DNA of 64,000 nt from HLUCCA09 sp965277275. Its GTDB lineage: Bacteria > Pseudomonadota > Alphaproteobacteria > Rhodobacterales > Rhodobacteraceae. The DNA lies in the NCBI GenBank assembly GCA_965277275.1, contig CBDICG010000002.1:1736001-1800000 (forward strand), given 5' to 3'. A program made the translations under genes and the position numbers. Shown here one piece after another: positions 8,908 to 15,946 of this stretch. The notes under the pieces were generated by a model. It did no database searches, was not told the origin of the DNA, and saw nothing but the letters and a program-made list of their open reading frames with translations. Position 1 is the first letter of the stretch, and each line of letters opens with the position of its first letter.

Positions 8908-9950
8908 TGCCCCTCGAAGGCCCCCCATCCGAGACCCCAGCTGCCACCCCCAAGGCTGCCGACCACGGGCCCGATCTCGTCACCGTGCAGCGGCTGTCGC
9001 GTGTGTTCGACGTCTCCAAGCCCTGGCTCAACCGGCTTCTGGAGCGGCTGCCAAAGCGCTATCTCACGGCTGTCTCCGACGTTTCGTTCAGCATTCCCGA
9101 GCGCACGACCTATGCGCTCGTCGGCGAAAGCGGCTCCGGCAAATCAACCATCGGCAAGATGCTCGTCGGGCTCCTCAGCCCGTCAGAGGGCATGGTCGGG
9201 ATCGACGGCATCGACCTCGCGCGCGAGACGGATCCCGAGAAGGTCGACAAGGTCCGCTCCGCGATCCAGATGATCTTTCAGGATCCCTATGCCTCGCTGA
9301 ACCCTCGCTGGAAGGTGCGCCACATCATCGCCGAGCCCGTGGCCGCGCGCGGAGGCGATATCGAAGGTCTCTCGGAGCGGCTCCTCGAACAGGTCGGACT
9401 CTCCCCCGAGGATGCCGACAAGTTCCCACACGAATTCTCCGGCGGTCAGCGACAGCGGATCTGTATTGCCCGCGCCCTTGCCTCACGGCCACGTTTCATC
9501 GTCTGTGACGAGCCGACCTCGGCGCTCGACGTGTCGGTGCAGGCCCAGGTGCTGAACATCATGTCCGACCTGAAGGATGAGCTGGGCCTCACCTACCTCT
9601 TCATCAGCCACGATCTCACGGTCGTGCGCCACATGGCCGACACGGTCGGCGTGCTCTACCTTGGCCGCCTCGTCGAGGAAGCCGCACCCGAGGATCTCAA
9701 CACACATCCCCGCCACCCCTACACCCGGATGCTGCTCGATGCCGCGCCCCGGCTAGACGGGTTCGGACGCGAAGTGGAGCCGCCCACGGGCGAGATCCCG
9801 GACCCGATCAACCCGCCCCCCGGCTGCGCCTTCAATCCGCGCTGCCCCCTTGCCACCGAAATCTGCCGCCAGGAACGCCCGCATCTGCGCGTGGTCGGTG
9901 ACTCCCGGGTGGCCTGCCACCATGCCGAACAGGTCGCCCCACCTGCCTGA
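8907..9950 (+). CDS. ABC transporter ATP-binding protein, DppF/OppF type
   Basis: 347 residues; ATG at 8907 shares bases with the preceding TGA, so translation is probably coupled. Walker A GESGSGKS at 73-80, FQDPYASLNP Q-loop, signature FSGGQRQRI at 177-185, Walker B FIVCDEP at 197-203. The C-terminal segment carries CAFNPRCPLATEIC. It has a slightly long, proline-rich N-terminus (about 25 residues) before the ATPase fold. It completes a two-permease, two-ATPase dipeptide/opine/nickel-class importer. Confidence 0.93.
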   Translation: MPLEGPPSETPAATPKAADHGPDLVTVQRLSRVFDVSKPWLNRLLERLPKRYLTAVSDVSFSIPERTTYALVGESGSGKSTIGKMLVGLLSPSEGMVGIDGIDLARETDPEKVDKVRSAIQMIFQDPYASLNPRWKVRHIIAEPVAARGGDIEGLSERLLEQVGLSPEDADKFPHEFSGGQRQRICIARALASRPRFIVCDEPTSALDVSVQAQVLNIMSDLKDELGLTYLFISHDLTVVRHMADTVGVLYLGRLVEEAAPEDLNTHPRHPYTRMLLDAAPRLDGFGREVEPPTGEIPDPINPPPGCAFNPRCPLATEICRQERPHLRVVGDSRVACHHAEQVAPPA

Positions 9951-9968
9951 AAGACAACCGTCTCGTGC

Positions 9969-10700
9969 CTAGAGAACCCGGCTGAGAAACGCCCGTGTGC
10001 GCGCCTCCCGCGGCGTGGCGAACAGCCGGTCCGGCGGCCCCTCTTCCAGCACCTGGCCCGCATCCAGAAAGCACACCTTGTCAGCGAGCTCGCGCGCAAA
10101 TCCCATCTCGTGGGTGGCAAGCACCATCGTCATGCCCTGCTGGCGCAGATCCCGCAGCACATCGAGCACTTCACCGACCAATTCGGGATCAAGCGCCGAG
10201 GTGATCTCGTCAAAGAGCATCACCTTCGGCTCCATCGCCAGCGCCCGGATGATCGCGACCCGCTGCTGCTGCCCGCCTGAAAGCTGGTCGGGGTAATGCG
10301 CCATTCGGTCCGCCAGCCCGAAGCGGGCAAAGAGCGCCTCGACAACAGGCAGCAACGCCTCCCGCTCAACCCCACGCACCCGGCGGGGCGCCAGCATCAC
10401 GTTCTCGGCGGCGTTCATGTGCGGAAAGAGGTTGAAGCTCTGAAACACCATCCCGATCCTCTGCCGCACCGGCTGAGGATCCCGACCGGGGACAGAGATA
10501 TCGTCCCCTCCCAAAAGGATCACCCCATCGTCGATCGGCTCCAGCAGGTTCATGCAGCGCAGAAGCGTCGACTTGCCGGAGCCCGACGCCCCGATCAGGC
10601 ACACCATCTCCCCGCGCCCCACCGTCAGGTCGATCCCGCGCAGGACAACGTGATCGCCGAAGGCCTTCGTCACGCCGCGCAACTCGAGCAAGCTGCTCAA
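9969..10700 (-). CDS. Polar amino acid ABC transporter ATP-binding protein
   Basis: 243 residues, the size of GlnQ/HisP-type ATPases. Walker A GASGSGKST at 37-45, Q-loop VFQSFNLFPHM, signature LSGGQQQRV at 140-148, Walker B VMLFDE at 160-165, H-loop ATHEMGF. The D-loop region reads EITSALDP rather than the usual EPTSALDP. The start overlaps the permease stop by four bases. It ends 18 bases from the convergent DppF-type gene. Confidence 0.93.
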   Translation of the reverse strand: MSSLLELRGVTKAFGDHVVLRGIDLTVGRGEMVCLIGASGSGKSTLLRCMNLLEPIDDGVILLGGDDISVPGRDPQPVRQRIGMVFQSFNLFPHMNAAENVMLAPRRVRGVEREALLPVVEALFARFGLADRMAHYPDQLSGGQQQRVAIIRALAMEPKVMLFDEITSALDPELVGEVLDVLRDLRQQGMTMVLATHEMGFARELADKVCFLDAGQVLEEGPPDRLFATPREARTRAFLSRVL

Positions 10701-11548
10701 GACCGCGCCCGCCGTTCCTTGTTGAGCAGGTAGTCGGCATAGCGCGTCGCCGGAATCGTGATCGCGAGAAAGATGATCGCCGCCCCGACATAGGGCGTGA
10801 AATTCGCGAGGAGCGACTTGTAGACCCCGGCTTGCCGAAAGATCTCCACCGGCCCGATGAACGACAAGAGCGCCACATCCTTTTGCAACGCCACGAAGAG
10901 GTTCATGTTCGCCGGCACCACGCGCCGGATCGCCTGCGGCAGCACGACGTACCGCATCGTGTCCGCCTCGCTCAGCCCCAGCGACGCCGCCGCCGCGCGC
11001 TGGCTTTCATGGACCGATTCGATGCCCGAGCGGATCACCTCAGAGACATACGCCGCATAGACGAGGATCAACGCCAGCGACCCCCAGATATAGGGCGAGT
11101 TCCACGGCCGTGGCAGCCCGAGCCCGGGAACGCCGAAACCGATGAGATAGATCACCAGGATCACCGGCAGCCCGCGAAACACGTCCGTATAGACGATCGC
11201 AAACAGCCGGAGCGGATACGCCGCCGGCGTCCGCACATCCCGCGCCAGCGCCACCGCCAACCCCAGAAGGGCAATCAGCGGCGCGCACCACGCAAAGATC
11301 GCCACATCGAGCAGGAATGCCTGCAGGAGCCCCGGGAAGGTCTGCGCAAAGACCTCCGCATTGAAGAAGCTGCGCTTCACGGCCTCCCAGCCCGGGGCCA
11401 TCGGGATCAGCACCACGAGCGCCAGAAGCACCCCCAGCGTCGAGGTCGCCGCAATGCCCAATGATCGCCGCCGCAGCCGCGCCTCGTAGGCCTGGCGCCG
11501 GGTCATCCCACCCGGGGCCGCCGCCTTTGGCCCGTCCATCAGCGCCAT
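10697..11548 (-). CDS. Polar amino acid ABC transporter permease (HisM/GlnP type)
   Basis: 283 residues with a basic cytoplasmic N-terminus, a first membrane helix about residues 30-50, and the permease core with VYTDVFRGLPVILVIYLIGF and the EAA loop ESQRAAAASLGLSEADTMRY. Only one permease gene is present, so the channel may be a homodimer or the second permease may be encoded elsewhere. The first ATG was used; no strong ribosome site separates it from the internal ATGs at codons 4 and 15. Confidence 0.9.
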   Translation of the reverse strand: MALMDGPKAAAPGGMTRRQAYEARLRRRSLGIAATSTLGVLLALVVLIPMAPGWEAVKRSFFNAEVFAQTFPGLLQAFLLDVAIFAWCAPLIALLGLAVALARDVRTPAAYPLRLFAIVYTDVFRGLPVILVIYLIGFGVPGLGLPRPWNSPYIWGSLALILVYAAYVSEVIRSGIESVHESQRAAAASLGLSEADTMRYVVLPQAIRRVVPANMNLFVALQKDVALLSFIGPVEIFRQAGVYKSLLANFTPYVGAAIIFLAITIPATRYADYLLNKERRARS

Positions 11549-11570
11549 CGCCCGTTCAAGCGCCCGCCCC

Positions 11571-11592
11571 CTTCATCTTGGCCCAAATACCT
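11571..11592 (+). repeat. Composite intergenic repeat, copy B (T-rich box only)
   Basis: CTTCATCTTGGCCCAAATACCT, differing from copy A at 2033 by only two or three bases in the shared box, but without the two GC-rich hairpins. It lies in the 96-base gap between the amino acid permease and its binding-protein gene, antisense to their transcription. Confidence 0.5.
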
Positions 11593-11644
11593 GAACCGCA
11601 ACGTTTTACACACCGCGCAAGGTTGCTTGCAGCGCGCATGCCGA

Positions 11645-12463
11645 TCACTCGATCACAGGCACACCCGTCGTCTCCTGCAGCCATTCGGCCTCGATTGCCG
11701 CAAGCGTTCCATCCGCCGTGAGGCTCGCGATCGCAGCATCGACGCAATCCTTCAGCGCACTTCCCTCCTCCATCAGCAGCCCGAACTGATCCGGGTTCTC
11801 CGTCCGGTCGGGCGGGAACTGCCCGAGGATCACTCCCCCCTCGACGACGACGGCCGCAAGGTAGAGCGCCGTCGGCAAGTCAAAGAGCGCGGCATCGATC
11901 TGGCCGGCCTGCATCGCCGCCGTGACATCGGTGTTGTCGTTGTAGAGCAGCGGATCGCGCTCGGGGCCGATGAGTTGGGTCAGCATCGGCACCGCCGTGG
12001 TGTTGGCATCCGCGCCCCAACGCAGGCTCTTCAAGGATGCCAGGGTCGGCTCCGCCCCTGCTTCGACAGCGGCGCCCGTCGCGAGCACCGCCATCGCGGA
12101 GCTGTAGTAGGGGGCCGAGAAATCGACCATCTGCTCCCGCTCCGCCGTGATCGAGAATTGCTGCAGGTTGACGTCGAAATCCTTCGGCCCCGGCTGGATC
12201 GATTGATCGAACGACGTGCGCACCCACGTCACCTGGTCGTCGCCAAAGCCCATCGCTCCGGCCACCGCGTAGGCCACCGCGGCCTCGAAGCCCTGCTTGG
12301 CCTCGGGCGCGTCGTCGAGCACCCAGGGGTAGTACGCCGGGTTGCCCGTCGCGACGGTCAGCACGCCGTCGTTCAGGGTATTGCCCGCGGCGCAGTCGTT
12401 CTGCGCGAGGGCCATCCCCGTCGAGGCCAGCACCATGGCCAGGGTTGTGATCGTCCGTTTCAT
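11645..12463 (-). CDS. Polar amino acid ABC transporter substrate-binding protein
   Basis: 272 residues of the SBP_bac_3 family. Signal peptide MKRTITTLAMVLASTGMALA with cleavage near residue 20, then QNDCAAGNTLNDGVLTVATG. The LQQFSITAEREQMVDFSAPY segment is the family hallmark for ligand-closing. First gene of the minus-strand operon binding protein, permease, ATPase. The ligand is likely an amino acid; the divergent aminotransferase fits that reading. Confidence 0.9.
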   Translation of the reverse strand: MKRTITTLAMVLASTGMALAQNDCAAGNTLNDGVLTVATGNPAYYPWVLDDAPEAKQGFEAAVAYAVAGAMGFGDDQVTWVRTSFDQSIQPGPKDFDVNLQQFSITAEREQMVDFSAPYYSSAMAVLATGAAVEAGAEPTLASLKSLRWGADANTTAVPMLTQLIGPERDPLLYNDNTDVTAAMQAGQIDAALFDLPTALYLAAVVVEGGVILGQFPPDRTENPDQFGLLMEEGSALKDCVDAAIASLTADGTLAAIEAEWLQETTGVPVIE

Positions 12464-12636
12464 GGGTCTTGCGCCTCCACGCCCTGTCGGTTTCCCACAG
12501 CCTCAGCAAGCCGCGCCCGATTGTCCAGCCCCGCACCACGCGACGCCCCGCCGATTGGCTGCATTTCCCGAAATCACGCCTTTCCTTCGCGCATTTTGGG
12601 TATATTGCAGCGACGACGCCCGAAGGAGCCCGTGCG

Positions 12637-13977
12637 ATGACCTCCCTGTTTCACCGCAAGTCCAGTGCCACCCTGCCCCGTGCCGTCGCGGGCGATGGGT
12701 GCTACCTGGTCGATCACACCGGCAAGCGCTACCTCGACGCGTGCGGGGGCGCGGCCGTCTCCTGCCTCGGCCACTCCGACGCGACGGTCAAGGCGGCGAT
12801 GCAGGCGCAGCTCGACAGGCTCGCCTACGCCCACACCGGGTTCTTCAGCACAGACCCGGCAGAGACGATGGCCGACACGCTCATCGAACGGACGCCGGGC
12901 AACCTCTCGCGCGTCTACCCTGTCTCGGGTGGTTCCGAAGCGGTCGAGGCGGCGCTGAAACTTGCGCGCCAGTACTTCCTTGAGATCGGGCAGCCCGAGC
13001 GGCACCGCGTCATCGCCCGCCGCCAGAGCTACCATGGCAACACCCTCGGCGCGCTTGGAGCGGGTGGCAACATGTGGCGCCGCGAGCCCTTTGCCCCGCT
13101 CATGGTCGAGGGCTCCCACATTGCGCCCTGCTACGCCTACCGCGACCAGGCTACAGGCGAGAGCACGTTCGAGTACGGGCAGCGCGTCGCGAACGAGCTG
13201 GAAACCGAGGTCGCCCGGCTCGGCGCGGAGACAGTCATGGCCTTCATCGCGGAGCCGGTCGTCGGAGCGACAGCCGGCGCCGTGCCCGCCGTCGAGGGCT
13301 ACTTCAAGCGCATCCGCGAGATCTGTGATGCCCATGGCATCCTGCTGATCCTCGACGAGATCATGTGCGGCATGGGGCGCACCGGCTACCTCTTTGCCTG
13401 CGAAGAGGATGGCGTGGCGCCGGACATCGTGACCATCGCCAAGGGGCTCGGCGCGGGCTACCAGCCGATTGGCGCGATGCTCTGCACCGACACGATCTAC
13501 GACGCGATCGCCCAGGGCTCCGGCTTCTTCCAGCATGGGCACACCTATCTCGGCCACCCGATGGCCTGCGCCGCCGCCAACGCGGTGCTGGACCGGCTGA
13601 CGGATGGGGAAACCCTGCCCCGCGTCCACGAGGCCGGTGAGCGGCTGCAATCGGTTCTTGAGGCCCGTCTCGGCCAGAACCCGCATGTCGGCGACATCCG
13701 GGGCCGCGGCCTTTTTCGCGGGATCGAGCTCGTGGCCGACCGCGATACCAAGGCGCCGTTTGATCCGGCCCTGAAACTGAACGCCAGGATCAAGGCCGAC
13801 GCGATGGCGCGCGGCCTGATGTGCTACCCGATGGGCGGCACGATCGACGGCGTGAACGGCGATCACGTCCTGCTGGCCCCCCCCTTCATCGTCAGCGACC
13901 CCCAGATCGACGAGATCGCGGACACCCTCGGCGCAACGGTCGAAGCCGTGCTGGCAGACGAGCTTCACGCCGCCTGA
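12637..13977 (+). CDS. Class III PLP-dependent aminotransferase
   Basis: 446 residues. ATG 12637 has a GGAG ribosome site at 12625 and begins MTSLFHRKSSATLPRAV, which matches the N-terminus of this family. The PLP region includes GGSEAVEAALKLARQ, the Asp of LLILDEIMCGMGRTG and the lysine in TIAKGLGAGYQPIG that forms the Schiff base. Class III enzymes transfer amino groups from omega-amino acids, diamines or amino acids to oxo-acids. It is divergent from the amino acid ABC operon, so it may metabolise the imported compound (inference). A TATATT at 12601 could be its -10 box. Confidence 0.9.
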   Translation: MTSLFHRKSSATLPRAVAGDGCYLVDHTGKRYLDACGGAAVSCLGHSDATVKAAMQAQLDRLAYAHTGFFSTDPAETMADTLIERTPGNLSRVYPVSGGSEAVEAALKLARQYFLEIGQPERHRVIARRQSYHGNTLGALGAGGNMWRREPFAPLMVEGSHIAPCYAYRDQATGESTFEYGQRVANELETEVARLGAETVMAFIAEPVVGATAGAVPAVEGYFKRIREICDAHGILLILDEIMCGMGRTGYLFACEEDGVAPDIVTIAKGLGAGYQPIGAMLCTDTIYDAIAQGSGFFQHGHTYLGHPMACAAANAVLDRLTDGETLPRVHEAGERLQSVLEARLGQNPHVGDIRGRGLFRGIELVADRDTKAPFDPALKLNARIKADAMARGLMCYPMGGTIDGVNGDHVLLAPPFIVSDPQIDEIADTLGATVEAVLADELHAA

Positions 13978-14002
13978 CGGGCCCACAACTTCTGATCCTT
14001 CG

Positions 14003-14030
14003 TTGTTGGCTCGACCGAATCGGCTATCCT
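14003..14030 (+). promoter_or_regulatory. Candidate promoter of the lysine-rich orphan gene
   Basis: TTGTTG at 14003 and TATCCT at 14025 with a 16-base spacer, about 50 bases before the ATG. A strong ribosome site (GGAGG) directly precedes the start. Imperfect match, so only a candidate. Confidence 0.35.
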
Positions 14031-14079
14031 CGACCTGCGAGGCCGTGCCGCCACATCACGGCCCAATACGGAGGGGGCT

Positions 14080-15183
14080 ATGGCCGCGGTTATCGAAGAC
14101 AAGTGCAAGTCGTTCATCACGACGATGGAGAAGAGCGCCAAGGAGCTCTTCAAGGATTACGAAACCACCGACAAGAAGAAGATCATCAAGAAAGACGACC
14201 CCAAGAAGGACCCAAAAAAGAAGTACGAACCGGTCAAGGTCACCTTCAAGATCTCGCAGAACCCGGACGACGACCAGCGCACTGGCGCGGAACAGGCTGT
14301 CATCGTCGCCCGAAACTCGTCGTGGACATGTTCGTCGGCGCATATGGCCGACAAGGCGCGCCACGTCGTTCCCCATCTGAACGGCAAGCGCGTGGAGGAG
14401 CCGTATACGTCGTTCGCGCCGCTCATGGACGATTACAAGAAGAAGTGGGTCAACGCGATGGGGACCGATCTTGTGAACTGCGCCGGCAAGAAAGCCTATC
14501 ACAAGGATCAGTATCACCTCGAGCTGAAGGACGGAAAAAAAGGCATCCTCGCCAAGGAGACCGAGGCTTGCTACGTGAAGTACGTCGACCTGACGAAGGA
14601 CCCCAAGAAGCGGATCAACACCGACTTCGAAGCGTCCTTCAAAAAGAAGCTCACCGAGATCCGCAATAAGAAGGGGATCATCACGGAAGAGGAGCTGAAA
14701 CGGCGCGAAGCACTGAAGAACCACCGCGTGAGCGCGGAGATGACGGGCAATATCAACGTCTTCCGCAAGGCCGGGGCGGGCAAGAAGACGATCAAGATCC
14801 CCGGCTCGATCATGCCGGGCAAGAGCGAGGATTTCGGCAAGCGGACGGAGTCGAGCCTCAGCGTCACCAAGTACCACAAGTCCGACACCTACGCGGATGT
14901 CACGCTCTCGGCGACGATCTCGTTCATCCTTGTGGCCTACGAGTACGTCCCGCAGCAATACATCGACAAGATCGAGATGACGTTCGAAACGCGCATGTCG
15001 GGCCTGCTGGCCAAGGCCGCCGCTGTCACGATGAATTGCGGATTCAAGATCTCGCTGAAGAAGTCAAAGGACGTGCCGACCGGAGAGATGCGCGTGCCGT
15101 TCTATGTGGACGGCTTGCTCATGGACGATTCCAAGGACGAGATGATCATCAAGTTCGACGGTCTGAAGGTCTCGCTGGGATAG
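14080..15183 (+). CDS. Unrecognised lysine-rich protein
   Basis: 367 residues, no family recognised. It has a strong GGAGG ribosome site and no signal peptide or membrane helix, so it should be cytoplasmic unless exported by a leaderless route. It is unusually lysine-rich, mostly AAG codons, with an extreme KKKIIKKDDPKKDPKKKYEP stretch near residues 31-50, and it also has many acidic residues. The C-terminal third (from about residue 220) looks like a beta-rich domain (SLSVTKYHKSDTYADVTLSA, then FYVDGLLMDDSKDEMIIKFD). Scattered cysteines show no metal motif. Its composition differs strongly from the Ala/Arg-rich neighbours, which hints at transfer or at a special role. It stands alone with its own promoter candidate. 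Confidence 0.85.
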   Translation: MAAVIEDKCKSFITTMEKSAKELFKDYETTDKKKIIKKDDPKKDPKKKYEPVKVTFKISQNPDDDQRTGAEQAVIVARNSSWTCSSAHMADKARHVVPHLNGKRVEEPYTSFAPLMDDYKKKWVNAMGTDLVNCAGKKAYHKDQYHLELKDGKKGILAKETEACYVKYVDLTKDPKKRINTDFEASFKKKLTEIRNKKGIITEEELKRREALKNHRVSAEMTGNINVFRKAGAGKKTIKIPGSIMPGKSEDFGKRTESSLSVTKYHKSDTYADVTLSATISFILVAYEYVPQQYIDKIEMTFETRMSGLLAKAAAVTMNCGFKISLKKSKDVPTGEMRVPFYVDGLLMDDSKDEMIIKFDGLKVSLG

Positions 15184-15244
15184 CGCGGGCGTGGGGCGGG
15201 GCAGCACGTGCGCAGGCATGGTGCTGCACTGTTCCGAAGTGCGC

Positions 15245-15484
15245 TCAGGACATGAGGTGCAAGGTCGCCCCAATGGGCGCAGCATCAGGACCGAGGGCTC
15301 CCAGATCGCGATGGGCGTCGCAGGCGTTTTTCGGCTCGCAGCCAGCGAGGAACGCGCCGAGGGTCTCTGCGATGGCGTTGAACGAGAAGAGAATGAGCAG
15401 GGTCTGTGGGGCGCGACTGGCCCGGCGAGGGGCGCGCAGCCCCTTCAGGATCGCAAGGACCTCACCGAGCCTGCACCGGAACGC
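15245..15484 (-). other. Startless open frame, possible gene remnant
   Basis: In the 319-base gap between the orphan gene and uspA, the minus strand has 80 open codons between stops at 15485 and 15245. The translation looks protein-like rather than random (...LLILFSFNAIAETLGAFLAG followed by CEPKNACDAHRDLG and ending in LHLMS). No ATG or GTG start is in frame before the last few codons. It may be the C-terminal relic of a deleted gene. Nothing else was seen in this gap. Confidence 0.25.
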
Positions 15485-15502
15485 TCACGCCGCAGATGAA
15501 CC

Positions 15503-15934
15503 CTAGCCACCCCGTACGACGAACACCGATTGCGGCGCGTGGCGCACCACGCGGGCGGCGTTGGGGCCAAGCAGGTAGTCCTTCAGCTCGGGCCGGTGAG
15601 AGCCCATCACGATGGCGTCGACCTCCAGCCGCTCGGCCGCAAGGATGATCTGGTCGTAGACCGTGCCGTGCAACACGTGGGGGTGGACCTCGACGTCGGC
15701 GGGCACGTTCTCCGTCACCCAGTCCGAGAGCTGCACACCGATGGAGTGCAGCGCCTTTTGTTCGAAGTCGGGCTCGAAGTAGGTCCCCACCACGGACAGG
15801 CCGTAATCCGGCATCACGGTCGCCACGTGCAGCGGAATGCCATCGTCCTTGGCCATCTTGACGGCGAGCGGTGCCGCCTTCTGCCAGCTTGCCTCGGACG
15901 ACAGGTCGATGGGCAACAGGATCGCTTTGAACAT
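15503..15934 (-). CDS. Universal stress protein, UspA family
   Basis: 143 residues, a single Usp domain. It opens MFKAILLPIDLSSEA and ends with the ATP-binding pattern GSHRPELKDYLLGPNAARVV (G-x2-G-x9-G-S/N type). It follows the TRAP transporter gene by 12 bases on the same strand. In Halomonas elongata a Usp protein, TeaD, binds ATP and regulates the adjacent TeaABC TRAP transporter; a similar role here is an inference from gene order. Confidence 0.9.
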   Translation of the reverse strand: MFKAILLPIDLSSEASWQKAAPLAVKMAKDDGIPLHVATVMPDYGLSVVGTYFEPDFEQKALHSIGVQLSDWVTENVPADVEVHPHVLHGTVYDQIILAAERLEVDAIVMGSHRPELKDYLLGPNAARVVRHAPQSVFVVRGG

Positions 15935-15946
15935 GGTCTCCCTCCC

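Noticed and set aside
15191..15499. 102-codon plus-strand frame in the gap before uspA
   Set aside because: No ribosome site and no protein-like pattern; the opposite strand frame in the same gap looks more plausible.
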